Part shown: one piece after another, positions 9,127 to 17,648 of the stretch
Layout of the letters: every line of letters starts with the position of its first letter
Position numbering within the stretch: the stretch's first letter is position 1
Assembly: GCF_003686955.1 (NCBI RefSeq)
Contig: NZ_RCVM01000015.1
Span: 1 to 50,290, forward strand
Source of the DNA: Streptococcus hillyeri
GTDB lineage: Bacteria > Bacillota > Bacilli > Lactobacillales > Streptococcaceae
Direction: 5' to 3'
Length of the DNA: 50,290 nucleotides
The notes under the pieces: generated by a model
The model's input: only the letters and a program-made list of their open reading frames with translations
The model's database searches: none
Told to the model about the DNA's origin: nothing
Program-made: the position numbers and the translations under genes

Positions 9127-10248
9127 TTAAGCGCTCTGCCATTTTTCCAAAACCAAAGCTAATTCTTGCTGGCTCTCTTCCTCTTTCGGAGAAAGACTGC
9201 TCATAAAGTCAAGTATCGCCTCATCAGGCTTTTTGACAATCTCACCGATAGCCCAGATGGCTGTCGCGGTATGAATGGGATTGTTATTCTTATCGATGAT
9301 TTCTAGTAACTTGACCACGGCACTTCTATCGTGGGCATTGGCTAGCGCGATAATGGCATTGCGTTGCAAGATATTTTTCCCACGCCAAGAGCCCGCAATC
9401 ATGCCAAATTTCTCTTTAAAGGATTTATTCGACAGTTCAAGGAATGGCACCAGTTCTGGGTGGGCCAAGTCTGGGTCAATTTCAGAAGCCAGAGGATTGT
9501 CAATCCCCTTGTTATAGGGACAACAAATCTGGCAAATGTCACAGCCGTAGATGACTGTTTTAATTTTCTTGCGAAATTCCATATCCATCATGCCCTTGTC
9601 TTGGGTCTGAAAAGACAGGCAACGTCTGGCATTCATGGTGCCATCACCAATCAAACATGAAGTAGGACAGGCTTCCAAGCAACGGGTACAGTCTCCACAG
9701 TCGTAATCGACTGGACTGTCTGGCTCAATCTCAAGGTTGGTAATCAACTCTCCCAGATACATGTAAGAGCCATATTCTTTGGAGATGACCAAACCATTTT
9801 TGCCAATAAAGCCGATTCCTGCCCGTCTGGCTACTGCTGTATCCACAAGCGCACCTGTATCCACCATCCCCTTGTACTCAAAGTTTTCGGTGAGTTTTTC
9901 AATGCCTTCTGCCAAACGTTTCAGCTTGTCTTGTAGCACATAGTGGTAATCCAGTCCCCAAGAGTTTGGGGTAATCTTGCCACGTTTGTAGTCTGTTTTC
10001 GGGGGCTGAACTGGCAATTTATTGGGATAGGCAACAGCGATGGAGATAATGGTCTTAGCTGTCGCTAAGGATAATTTGGGATCAATACGCTCGTCGATAT
10101 TTTTATGTTCAAAACCTGTGGTCCGTCCTTCTTCGACACCGAGGCGCAGCGATTTTTCCAAGTAGGCAAAATCATCTGCCGTTGTAAACCCAATCTTTGA
10201 AATCCCAATCTCAGCAGCTAACTGCTTAATTTCTGCCTTAATATTCAT
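9127..10248 (-). CDS. queG: Epoxyqueuosine reductase (tRNA modification)
   Basis: 373 residues. QueG carries out the last step of queuosine synthesis on tRNA, using cobalamin and two iron-sulfur clusters. The DUF1730 N-terminal part contains YPNKLP and GLDYHYVLQDKL. The ferredoxin-like part has both cysteine sets: CGDCTRCLEACPTSC and CDICQICCPYNKG. A HEAT-like C-terminal tail follows (LQRNAIIALANA, AIWAIGEIV). It lies 48 bp upstream of prfB on the same strand, so cotranscription is likely. It is divergent from the small membrane protein gene at 10355. Confidence 0.93.
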   Translation of the reverse strand: MNIKAEIKQLAAEIGISKIGFTTADDFAYLEKSLRLGVEEGRTTGFEHKNIDERIDPKLSLATAKTIISIAVAYPNKLPVQPPKTDYKRGKITPNSWGLDYHYVLQDKLKRLAEGIEKLTENFEYKGMVDTGALVDTAVARRAGIGFIGKNGLVISKEYGSYMYLGELITNLEIEPDSPVDYDCGDCTRCLEACPTSCLIGDGTMNARRCLSFQTQDKGMMDMEFRKKIKTVIYGCDICQICCPYNKGIDNPLASEIDPDLAHPELVPFLELSNKSFKEKFGMIAGSWRGKNILQRNAIIALANAHDRSAVVKLLEIIDKNNNPIHTATAIWAIGEIVKKPDEAILDFMSSLSPKEEESQQELALVLEKWQSA

Positions 10249-10303
10249 ACTGCTATTCTACGCAAAGTTTGTAATGAACACAAGTCAGATATGTTGCTAT
10301 ACC

Positions 10304-10332
10304 ATGACAAATCTTTCTGAAAGCGTTATAAT
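10304..10332 (+). promoter_or_regulatory. Sigma-A-type promoter for the membrane protein-nitroreductase pair
   Basis: ATGACA at 10304-10309, a 17-base spacer and a perfect TATAAT at 10327-10332, followed by AGGAGGT ahead of the start codon at 10355. Confidence 0.75.
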
Positions 10333-10354
10333 AATGGTAAAGGAGGTAAGGAAT

Positions 10355-10771
10355 ATGACCATTCAACTGGAACGGAAAACTGGTTGGTTTGATACTTTGT
10401 TGACCTATAGAATTTATCTCGATTCAGAGCTGGTCGGTACGATTGCTTCTAACGAAATCCATAGCTTGCAATTGCCCCAATCTCACTGCCAACTCAAAAT
10501 CAAAAAGGACTTTCAAAAAGCAGCAAGTCTTGAAGTTGTTAACGGAGACAATCTGGTGATTAAACCTAATAGACTGGGTCTTATTCTACGTCTTCTCTAT
10601 TACTTAGGAATTCTTGGCATCCCATTAATAAGTTTTCTCAGATATTCAGTTCCTATAATCGAACAATATCAGTATTTCCTAATATCTCTCGTCATTTTAG
10701 ACATGCTCATTCTGATGATTGTCTACATCACTCATCCTACTATCACCATTATCAAAAAGGAGAATCTATGA
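10355..10771 (+). CDS. Small two-helix membrane protein of unknown function
   Basis: 138 residues starting MTIQLERKTGWFDTLL. The start at 10355 is fixed by AAAGGAGGT eight bases upstream. A longer frame begins at 10274 but would run through the promoter. The first 75 residues are soluble and beta-rich (IYLDSELVGTIASNE). Two membrane segments follow near residues 77-95 (LILRLLYYLGILGIPLISFL) and 107-127 (FLISLVILDMLILMIVYI). I do not recognise the family. It overlaps the nitroreductase start by ATGA, so the two are coupled. Confidence 0.75.
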   Translation: MTIQLERKTGWFDTLLTYRIYLDSELVGTIASNEIHSLQLPQSHCQLKIKKDFQKAASLEVVNGDNLVIKPNRLGLILRLLYYLGILGIPLISFLRYSVPIIEQYQYFLISLVILDMLILMIVYITHPTITIIKKENL

Positions 10772-11445
10772 CTTCCATCCATCAAGAAATCCGTGACAAT
10801 TTCGACCGCCGTATGGCAGTCCGTGTTTACAATGATCAGAAAGTATCTCGTGAAGATATGGAACTGATTTTAGACACCGCTTGGCTCAGCCCATCCTCTG
10901 TTGGTTTAGAAGGCTGGCGCTTTATCGTCTTAGAAAACAATGGCAACGGAAAGCTCGAAAGTATCAAGCCACCACTCAAGGAAGTTGCTTGGGGAGCCCA
11001 GCCTCAGCTAGATACTGCTAGTCACTTCGTTTTTCTCTTGGCTGAGAAAAATGCCCGCTATGACAGCTCTGCTATTTACCAAAGCCTCGTCCGCCGTGGC
11101 CTTGACGAAGAAGGTGTGAAAAGCCGTCTGCCACTCTATCAAGCCTTTCAAGAGCGTGACATGAAGATTGCTGATGATGCGCGTGCCCTTTGGGATTGGA
11201 CCGCTAAGCAGACTTATATCGCTATGGGAAATATGATGACCACTGCCATTCGTCTTGGCATTGATTCTTGTCCAATTGAAGGATTTGATTACGATAAGGT
11301 CAATACCATCTTAGACAATGCAGGTCTTATCAATCCAGAAACCGAAGGCATCGCCAGCATGGTCTCTTTCGGTTACCGCCTCAAAGAACCAAAACACCCA
11401 CGCACTCGCAAACCACGTGAAGAAGTTATCACTTGGGTGGAGTAA
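10768..11445 (+). CDS. Nitroreductase-family flavoprotein
   Basis: 225 residues. The N terminus DNFDRRMAVRVYNDQKVSRED and the following LDTAWLSPSSVGLEGWRFIV form the FMN-binding part of the NfnB/NAD(P)H-dependent nitroreductase fold. AMGNMMTTAIRLGIDSCPIEGFD and ASMVSFGYR complete the domain. Such enzymes use FMN and NAD(P)H to reduce nitro compounds or quinones in the cytoplasm. The physiological substrate is not known here. It is the second gene of a two-gene operon with the small membrane protein. Confidence 0.9.
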   Translation: MTSIHQEIRDNFDRRMAVRVYNDQKVSREDMELILDTAWLSPSSVGLEGWRFIVLENNGNGKLESIKPPLKEVAWGAQPQLDTASHFVFLLAEKNARYDSSAIYQSLVRRGLDEEGVKSRLPLYQAFQERDMKIADDARALWDWTAKQTYIAMGNMMTTAIRLGIDSCPIEGFDYDKVNTILDNAGLINPETEGIASMVSFGYRLKEPKHPRTRKPREEVITWVE

Positions 11446-11499
11446 AGCAGTCATTACATGATGATTTAGTTTTTTAATTAGCACCTCCCCTGATTAAAT

Positions 11500-11940
11500 T
11501 ATACTCATTCAAAATCAAAATTAGCATATTGAACAAACTCAAGGACCAATAAAGGCATCAATTTCCCAGCGCTTCTTTCGCCATGGTGGTATTATTCTTA
11601 TTAGTGAAACTGTCTAGTGGACAGTTTTTGCCCAAGCTCAGAAATAAAAGAGCGAGGGGAATTGGCTTGATAAGAACGGATTTTTGGGAGATCTACAGAA
11701 ATTGAAAGTCAATTTCGTAGTAGTTCCATTAGGTTGGACGCTGTCGAGTAGTCGACAAGTACAGTCAATCATCTACTGCGATAGAGATAGGCTCAAATCT
11801 AGCAATGAAACTCAGTAGGAGGTTGGGACACTGACTTCGTCAGCTTTATTTCCTACCTCAAAAGGTTCCCCAAACCTTTTGAGCATCAGCACCTTTTAGA
11901 AAGAAGCAAAAAAGTAATTTTTGATTTTTGTTAAGTATAA
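11500..11940 (-). repeat. Hairpin-rich intergenic repeat, copy 2 (inverted relative to copy 1)
   Basis: The reverse complement follows copy 1 from ACTTAACAAAAATCAAAAAT through to TTTTGAATGAGTATAA. It has one long-short hairpin module instead of two: CTCAAAAGGTT/AACCTTTTGAG with loop TGGGG, then CTGAC/GTCAG. Also present are TGTCGA/TCGACA, GAAATTGA/TCAATTTC and the terminal CTGTC/GACAG stem. Several stem positions differ from copy 1 in a paired way. It fills most of the 650-bp gap after the nitroreductase. Confidence 0.75.
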
Positions 11941-11975
11941 TATCCGTTTTAAAACTAATTGCCTATATACAAAAC

Positions 11976-12021
11976 AAATAGCATGGTCATTCAACAACAC
12001 GTTGAAAAGATCATGTTATTT
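11976..12021. terminator. Long imperfect hairpin, possible bidirectional terminator
   Basis: AAATAGCATGGTC pairs with GATCATGTTATTT (two G-U) and an inner TCAAC/GTTGA closes a small loop. T-rich DNA follows on both strands. It could end the GNAT gene transcript (minus) or readthrough from the left. Confidence 0.5.
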
Positions 12022-12099
12022 TAATATTTTTATAAAATAGATTGAGCCATAATAAGATTGAAAATTATCAAAAATACGATTACGGTAGGAACATTTCAA

Positions 12100-12600
12100 T
12101 TATTGTCCACAGAGTTCTTTTTCCATTATGACAACAGTATATGGGGCTTCATCTACTTCAATACCTGTTGGTAGAAAACCCTGCTTTTCCCAAAAATGTT
12201 TTGCTTGAGGATTGGTTTTTACATAAGCTAGTCTCACTTTTCTAAAACTTCTGGAAAAATAGACAAAGGTTTCTTGAATGATTCGACTCCCTATTCCCAT
12301 ACCTTGACAAGATGAATTGACCATAAAAAAGCCAATAAATACAGTCTCCTCGTTTGGATAATCATAGACAAAATCCATGACTGCTACTAACTTCTCCTTC
12401 TCCCAAAAGCCAAGGTAATACTTATCACTTTGAGATTTCCCCTCTGGCAAACGACGGATATCCTCTTGTATACTCGCTAAACTCGGTTCAGGTGGACAAT
12501 GTCTAAAGAAAAATGGATTTCCCTGATAAAGTTCTAAAACTTGTATTAAATCCTCTTCAACAATCGGACGAACTTTGAAATATGATGATAACATTTCCAT
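12100..12600 (-). CDS. GNAT-family N-acetyltransferase
   Basis: About 166 residues from MEMLSSYFKVRPIVEEDL. The ATG at 12600, or the second one at 12594, follows AGGTGAG. The track of open frame up to 12648 overlaps phoH and is not needed. The fold is visible as VRPIVEEDLIQVLELY (beta1-alpha1), then LVAVMDFVYDY, the acetyl-CoA loop SSCQGMGIGSRI (Q/R-x-x-G-x-G/A type), and LAYVKTNPQAKHFWEKQGFLPTG near the end. The substrate cannot be read from the sequence. It starts 23 bp after the phoH stop and may be cotranscribed. Confidence 0.85.
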   Translation of the reverse strand: MEMLSSYFKVRPIVEEDLIQVLELYQGNPFFFRHCPPEPSLASIQEDIRRLPEGKSQSDKYYLGFWEKEKLVAVMDFVYDYPNEETVFIGFFMVNSSCQGMGIGSRIIQETFVYFSRSFRKVRLAYVKTNPQAKHFWEKQGFLPTGIEVDEAPYTVVIMEKELCGQ

Positions 12601-12622
12601 TAACTCACCTACTATAAATAAC

Positions 12623-13672
12623 TTATTCTTCCTTTGGCAACTCGCCAATTACCTCATAGGTCGTTAATCCTGATTTTTCCTCAGTCACTTCTTCTTTGTC
12701 GTTTTGGAACATAGCAGAGCGATCGTCCTCATAGGCTTTGATAATTTCAGCAACAACAGGATGACGGACAACATCTTTAGCTGAAAAATGGACAAAGTCA
12801 ATAGCTTTGATGCTCTGCAATTTTTCCGTCGCATCAATCAAACCTGATTTGACCTTGCGAGGTAGGTCAATCTGACTGATATCACCGTTGATAATCATCT
12901 TAGAATTAAAGCCAAGACGGGTCAAAAACATCTTCATCTGCATGATGGTTGTATTTTGCGCTTCATCCAAGATAACAAAGGCATCGTCCAAAGTACGACC
13001 ACGCATATAGGCAAGAGGGGCAATCTCAATGGTTTCACGCTCCATGAGACGGGTTGTCTGCTCCTTACCAAGAATCTGATACAATGCATCATAAACAGGA
13101 CGAAGATAAGGATCAACCTTCTCTTTCAAATCACCCGGAAGGAAACCGAGACTTTCACCCGCTTCAACAGCTGGACGTGTCAAGACAATGCGTTTGACCT
13201 GCCCGCGTTTGAGGGCTGTCACTGCCAAAGTGACTGCTAAAAAGGTTTTACCAGTCCCCGCCGGACCAATCCCAAAGACCACATCATGAGATTTTACACT
13301 ATCAACATACAGCTTCTGCCCCAACGTTTTCACACGAATAGGCTTGCCATAGTTATCCTTGATGATTTCTTCCTCATAGAGGGCAACAAATTTTGAAATA
13401 TCCCCAGCCTGAGCCATTGACAGGGCAGTCACAACATCCGAGGTATTGACCATCATCCCACGACCAACTAAAACAAGCAGAGCTTCTATGGCAAGGCGAG
13501 CTGTTTCAACAGCTTCTTCATCATCTCCAAGAATCTGCACGCGCTCGGTCCGTGCATGAATAATAACACCGAGATTTTCCTCAATTAAGCGCAAATGACG
13601 TTCGTTGCTTCCAAACAAAGCCAGCACATCATCTGGATGAGATAAGGTTAGTTCAATTGAATACTCTTGCAA
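12623..13672 (-). CDS. phoH: PhoH-like ATPase
   Basis: 349 residues with a TTG start at 13672 (first residues M-QEYSIELTLSHPDDV), preceded by AAGGAG six bases upstream. An open frame continues up to another TTG at 13795, but that stretch contains the terminator of the upstream gene. The protein shows the PhoH-type Walker A GPAGTGKT, the DEAQNTT Walker B region and the KR-rich linker LPRKVKSG. An N-terminal domain (about residues 1-100) resembles the KH-like part found in PhoH/YbeZ proteins. Relatives of YbeZ work with YbeY in ribosomal RNA processing. The acidic C-terminal tail (NDKEEVTEEKSG) is probably disordered. Confidence 0.9.
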   Translation of the reverse strand: MQEYSIELTLSHPDDVLALFGSNERHLRLIEENLGVIIHARTERVQILGDDEEAVETARLAIEALLVLVGRGMMVNTSDVVTALSMAQAGDISKFVALYEEEIIKDNYGKPIRVKTLGQKLYVDSVKSHDVVFGIGPAGTGKTFLAVTLAVTALKRGQVKRIVLTRPAVEAGESLGFLPGDLKEKVDPYLRPVYDALYQILGKEQTTRLMERETIEIAPLAYMRGRTLDDAFVILDEAQNTTIMQMKMFLTRLGFNSKMIINGDISQIDLPRKVKSGLIDATEKLQSIKAIDFVHFSAKDVVRHPVVAEIIKAYEDDRSAMFQNDKEEVTEEKSGLTTYEVIGELPKEE

Positions 13673-13729
13673 ATTGTTCTCCTTAATACCTTCGCCAAAA
13701 AGTTGACGATTGACTAACTCTAGTATATC

Positions 13730-13762
13730 AAAAAATAAAAAATCCGCACCCCGAAAGATGCG
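13730..13762 (-). terminator. Terminator after the CPBP protease gene
   Basis: On the minus strand CGCATC pairs with GGTGCG (one G-U) and is followed by ATTTTTTATTTTTT. It lies between the CPBP stop and the phoH start and supports the short phoH start. Confidence 0.75.
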
Positions 13763-13791
13763 TTGTTTAACGAAAAACTCCAGATTATCAG

Positions 13792-14457
13792 TCAAAGCCA
13801 GTTAATCACAGTTGCTAAAAAATTGTTAAAAATGTGAAGGAGGATAGGATAGGTCAAATCATCTGTTGTTTCATACAAAAAAGCAAAGACAAGACCACCA
13901 TCCGCATAAAAGAACCACGAAGGCAGATCAGTTGGACCATGAAAGAGTCCAAAAACAAGCGAGCTAAACACAATCCCTACCAAACGCCAGTTTTTAAAAA
14001 GTACCTTATTTAATAGCCCACGAACCATAACTTCCTCTACAATAGGAGCTACAATAGCACTATTAATCAGAGTAACAACAAAAGGAAATTGACCCGCCAT
14101 TTGATTCAAATCCTCTTGATTGGCTGTCTCTGTCTTTCCAATAGCGTTCAGCCAAATATCTATTAGCACATCAATGATTTCCAATGAGAAATAAGCTAAC
14201 AGGATAAAAATGAGGTATTTCCATTGAAATTTCTCTCTTATATCATGACTGAGCTGATAAGATTTTACAATTTTAAAAATAATAAGGGCTAAGATGAGGT
14301 AGAATACTATACTGATAAAATAGGCTAATAACTTCTCTTTCACGGAACCAGACCACCACTTCATTGGAAGGGTATATTCTGGAGAATAGACTACCGTTAA
14401 TATTAAAACAAAAGCTAAACCAAGAACTCTCATTTTATCAAAAATCATTTTGGTCAT
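13792..14457 (-). CDS. CPBP-family (CAAX/Abi-type) intramembrane protease
   Basis: About 221 residues from MTKMIFDKMRVLG. This ATG at 14457 has GGAG nine bases upstream. An ATG at 14478 would leave almost no leader after the predicted promoter. There are about six membrane helices. The three conserved motifs are present: EEVMVRG (EExxxR type), FGLFHGPTD, and HIFNNF. These place it among glutamate-type intramembrane endopeptidases, which include bacteriocin self-immunity and Abi proteins. The substrate is unknown. In the ancestral order it would have been the gene directly after pheT, but the mcrBC insertion separates them. Confidence 0.88.
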   Translation of the reverse strand: MTKMIFDKMRVLGLAFVLILTVVYSPEYTLPMKWWSGSVKEKLLAYFISIVFYLILALIIFKIVKSYQLSHDIREKFQWKYLIFILLAYFSLEIIDVLIDIWLNAIGKTETANQEDLNQMAGQFPFVVTLINSAIVAPIVEEVMVRGLLNKVLFKNWRLVGIVFSSLVFGLFHGPTDLPSWFFYADGGLVFAFLYETTDDLTYPILLHIFNNFLATVINWL

Positions 14458-14489
14458 TTCATTCGTCTCCAATTTCATAAACTAGTTTC

Positions 14490-14498
14490 ATTATACCA
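14490..14498 (-). promoter_or_regulatory. Extended -10 promoter for the CPBP gene
   Basis: TGGTATAAT on the minus strand, an exact extended -10 element, about 32 bases before the chosen start. No good -35 box. Confidence 0.55.
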
Positions 14499-14522
14499 AA
14501 AAACCTACCCTTTCGAGTAGAT
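14499..14522 (-). terminator. Terminator after mcrC (copy of the pheT terminator)
   Basis: CTACTC and GGGTAG (one G-U) around GAAA, then six T residues on the minus strand. Confidence 0.8.
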
Positions 14523-14532
14523 TTCATTGTTC

Positions 14533-15876
14533 CTATCGCACTTCTGCTCCGACGTTTTGATCTATTCCATCAGTAACGAGGCCATAAACAATCGTGATAA
14601 ATTGTTTTTCTGATGCTGCCATTTGAAACTGAAAAAGCTCAAATGTCTGACTGCCTTGTGGGATTTGTAAAGATACTTTAAACAACTGACCACCGTAGCC
14701 ATTGAGTTTTCCAATCAGAGATTTTTGTCCCGTTTTGTCTATGCTAGGGTAAATTAACCCCGCTTCTTTAGCCTGAAAAATATGAGCGTAGGTTATTAAT
14801 TGATAAAGGTCGTCACGACTAATCCCTTTTTCACTACTTTCTAACTTTTTATATTTAGCATCCAAAACCAGTTGACCATTTTTTATATAAAAATCAGGAT
14901 AAACTGTCCGCTTGTGATCTAAGAACAGTGACAAACCATTTCGTTTCTTACGATTATCTGAATGGATGAACTCACTAGGCAACAAGCCATTTAAATAATC
15001 TTCCCATAACCAGGAAACATCAAAGAGAATCCCATAAATTTGGTTAGGAGACTTTTTAAAATCATGCTTTTGTCTTGCCAAAATCAGCAAGCAAAGCTGT
15101 TGCAGCTGACGGTACGGTTTATAGTAAGCGTGTCTAACGGAGCGCCGCTTATTGTTTTTGATGATAGTCTGCCCTTGACTGGCTTGATAGGTAGGCGTAT
15201 GGTCACGAATAACCTCAACCTGTTTTTTGACCATATCATCAGAAGCTAATAGCCTTCTGCCTTGCTCTGTTTTTCCTAACACTTCAATGGTATGACGAAT
15301 CAAGTGAAGCACTGAATTATCATAGGTCATTTGGCGCGTATCATAGGCAATCGTCCCTTGAAACGGTGTATTCTCTTTGATATGGCGGGCGATATTGATG
15401 GTTCCTTTCACCCGATTATCATTAAACTGAAACTGTCGATACTCCTTATAAATCCCTACTGCCAAGGCATCTGATAAATACTTCGGAAAAAGATAGAGCA
15501 ATAAGTTGTACAAGCTGTCTTCAAATGAAAAATCAAGCGATAAATCAACAAGATTTAGCTTTAGGACTTTTTGCAACAGGTAGTGTAAAAAATAGTCATC
15601 CTCACCCATTGAAAATCGTGAACGAATGGTCAGTTTCTCCTCACCGCACCCTATGAAGCCTACGATATTCCCAGTTTTCAACTGATGATTAATTTGCTCC
15701 AAGACCATATTTTTGTCTTCCAAGTCATCACTATCTGCAAATTGTTGTGGAAAAATCAGGAGATGCTCGTTTGTCGCCAATTCTTGCAACGTTTTATTAG
15801 TTAGCTTTTGATATAGTTTGGGATAAGCAGTCGAAAAGACTTCTATGTGATAAGAATGATTATCCTTAATTTCCAT
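14533..15876 (-). CDS. mcrC: McrC, nuclease subunit of a type IV restriction system
   Basis: 447 residues from MEIKDNHSYHIEVF. The ATG at 15876 follows GAGGAT and overlaps the mcrB stop by 11 bases. McrC supplies the DNA-cutting activity once McrB has bound methylated DNA. The nuclease core of the PD-(D/E)xK type is visible near residues 327-344 as YPDFYIK and LVLDAKYKK. A McrBC-family N-terminal part precedes it. The last seven residues, NVGAEVR, are the same as those of PheT because the gene runs into a duplicated piece of pheT. The native C terminus has therefore been replaced or extended, though the core is intact. Confidence 0.9.
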   Translation of the reverse strand: MEIKDNHSYHIEVFSTAYPKLYQKLTNKTLQELATNEHLLIFPQQFADSDDLEDKNMVLEQINHQLKTGNIVGFIGCGEEKLTIRSRFSMGEDDYFLHYLLQKVLKLNLVDLSLDFSFEDSLYNLLLYLFPKYLSDALAVGIYKEYRQFQFNDNRVKGTINIARHIKENTPFQGTIAYDTRQMTYDNSVLHLIRHTIEVLGKTEQGRRLLASDDMVKKQVEVIRDHTPTYQASQGQTIIKNNKRRSVRHAYYKPYRQLQQLCLLILARQKHDFKKSPNQIYGILFDVSWLWEDYLNGLLPSEFIHSDNRKKRNGLSLFLDHKRTVYPDFYIKNGQLVLDAKYKKLESSEKGISRDDLYQLITYAHIFQAKEAGLIYPSIDKTGQKSLIGKLNGYGGQLFKVSLQIPQGSQTFELFQFQMAASEKQFITIVYGLVTDGIDQNVGAEVR

Positions 15877-17578
15877 AATCAGTTGTATCCTCAAAGGCTT
15901 CTTTTAAGTTAGCTAGCTCCTCTGCTGCATTGTAATTGCCACGTAGGTATTCTTCCAAAAGAGGCGCAATAAAATCAGACCAAAGTAATTCATAATCAAC
16001 TTCTTTTAATTTTAGGAAATAAGCTGGGCCAATATGATAATGACTATCCAAACCTTCAATGTTGGAAATAGCAGTATTGAGATTTGTTAGTCGAATTTTA
16101 GCTTCAGCAGACTGCTCTCCTAATTCGTCCAACATATCAAGTCTATCTTCTGCCGTAATTTCCACAAATCGGAAACGACGACGCATGGCAAAATCAAAAC
16201 TATCAACAGAACGGTCTATATCATTCATAGTACCAATGATATAGACATTTTCTGGAATGTAAAACTTTTCTTCTGACTCATGGAGATTGGCATATTGTGT
16301 CGAGATAGCACCAGTCTTACCACGATAATTCGGATCAAGAGAGAAAAACAACTCCCCAAAAATCTTCGCCATATCTCCACGATTGATTTCGTCAATGAGA
16401 AAGATGAACGGTTTACCTTCTGCTGTTTGAGCAACTGGAGCTTTATACTCTTTTAGCCCAAATTTGTCTTTCATCTCTTGAATGATAGCTTTACGATAAT
16501 TATCCAAGCCACCTTTTGGAACTCCTGGAAAGCCACGATAAACCTTATAGCATTGGTTATAATTGAAAAATAGACTGCTGGAACTTTTCTCTGTTACTCC
16601 TGTATTTCCATTTCTATCAAAAGCAATTAAGTTCATTGGCTTACCCGTTAGCGTCTTCATTTTGTAACTATCTGTTTCCCCAGATACAGTTTCCCAAAAA
16701 CTTAGCCATGCTTCATCAAAATTATCTTGCCCACCTTGCTCAGTTGCAGCTATTGCTTCCTTGCAAAATGCCTTAAAAATACCATCTTGCAATTCAAAAC
16801 CAATACTGTCACCTACCGTTGTTGGGCGCAAGCCTTCAACAAAATCTGAGTAATCATAATTTGGATGGAATTGTACAAAGCCAAACTGCGGATGCTCTCC
16901 TAACTCATCAACGGAACAACCAATCATCTCCGCTGCCATTTGACGAGCCAAGTAGGTCTTACCAGTCCCAGGAGCACCACGGAAGATGAGGTTACGAGAT
17001 TTTTTCAACATGTCGATTTCTTTATCATAGGTATTTTTCAATGTTGGTAAGTCCGAATTTTCTTCTAAGAGAGTCCCTGATTTATTATTCGGTTTTCTCC
17101 TATATTTCAAGATAAATTTATCACCATCATCACCAAACCTTAACAGGCACTCTTGGATAAACAATAGGGTTGAAAAGATATTCCAGCAGTAAATCACAAA
17201 ATTATTTTCTTTACCCTTATATTCTAGGAACTCAATGGTATTTCTGTACTGCTTAAATTCTACACTTGATTCAAAAATTCCTCTTATTGCCTCACTCTTT
17301 GTAGTATATCTACACGTAGGAAAGTTAAGTTTCTCTTCTTTAGTAAGTTTGCTAATCTCATATTCATATAATTGAAATGCCAGTCGTGGTAAAGTTTGAT
17401 TTCCTTTTCTCTCGTGTTTATTAAAATTACGCCGACGTTTCTCTCCTAAATTATTTTCAAAATAAACATCTAAAAACTTATAATTATCACCATCAGAGAT
17501 GTTATCAATCGTGAAATTAACATCATTTGATTCAATAGATTCTTTTGTTATTATCAAACTAAACTCTAAGTTTTCCAT
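15866..17578 (-). CDS. mcrB: McrB, GTP-dependent motor and DNA-recognition subunit
   Basis: 570 residues. The start at 17578 is preceded by GGGGAG. Residues 1-190 form a recognition domain I cannot assign, probably specific for a modified base. The AAA+ domain has Walker A GAPGTGKT at 201-208, Walker B FLIDEINRGDM, and the McrB hallmark MNDIDRSVDSFDFAMRRRF (MNxxDRS type), which indicates GTP rather than ATP use. With McrC it cuts DNA carrying foreign modified bases. Transcription probably starts at an extended -10 box in the duplicated repeat about 27 bases upstream. Confidence 0.92.
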   Translation of the reverse strand: MENLEFSLIITKESIESNDVNFTIDNISDGDNYKFLDVYFENNLGEKRRRNFNKHERKGNQTLPRLAFQLYEYEISKLTKEEKLNFPTCRYTTKSEAIRGIFESSVEFKQYRNTIEFLEYKGKENNFVIYCWNIFSTLLFIQECLLRFGDDGDKFILKYRRKPNNKSGTLLEENSDLPTLKNTYDKEIDMLKKSRNLIFRGAPGTGKTYLARQMAAEMIGCSVDELGEHPQFGFVQFHPNYDYSDFVEGLRPTTVGDSIGFELQDGIFKAFCKEAIAATEQGGQDNFDEAWLSFWETVSGETDSYKMKTLTGKPMNLIAFDRNGNTGVTEKSSSSLFFNYNQCYKVYRGFPGVPKGGLDNYRKAIIQEMKDKFGLKEYKAPVAQTAEGKPFIFLIDEINRGDMAKIFGELFFSLDPNYRGKTGAISTQYANLHESEEKFYIPENVYIIGTMNDIDRSVDSFDFAMRRRFRFVEITAEDRLDMLDELGEQSAEAKIRLTNLNTAISNIEGLDSHYHIGPAYFLKLKEVDYELLWSDFIAPLLEEYLRGNYNAAEELANLKEAFEDTTDYGN

Positions 17579-17604
17579 ACACTCCCCTTTCTCTTATCCC
17601 CTTC

Positions 17605-17613
17605 ATTATACCA
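17605..17613 (-). promoter_or_regulatory. Extended -10 promoter for mcrBC
   Basis: TGGTATAAT on the minus strand, about 27 bases before the mcrB ATG. It is the duplicate of the CPBP promoter. Confidence 0.55.
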
Positions 17614-17637
17614 AAAAAACCTACCCTTTCGAGTAGA
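17614..17637 (-). terminator. Terminator after pheT
   Basis: CTACTC and GGGTAG around a GAAA loop, then seven T residues on the minus strand, 12 bases past the pheT stop. Confidence 0.8.
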
Positions 17638-17648
17638 TTTCATTGTTC

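Larger units (their letters stand above)
14487..14558 (-). repeat. Direct repeat A: pheT 3' end, terminator and extended -10 promoter (distal copy)
   Basis: 72 bp nearly identical to 17602-17674, differing by one A in an A run. On the minus strand it holds the last codons (NVGAEVR, stop), the hairpin CTACTC-GAAA-GGGTAG with T residues, and TGGTATAAT. Here the codons end mcrC and the promoter faces the CPBP gene. Confidence 0.95.
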
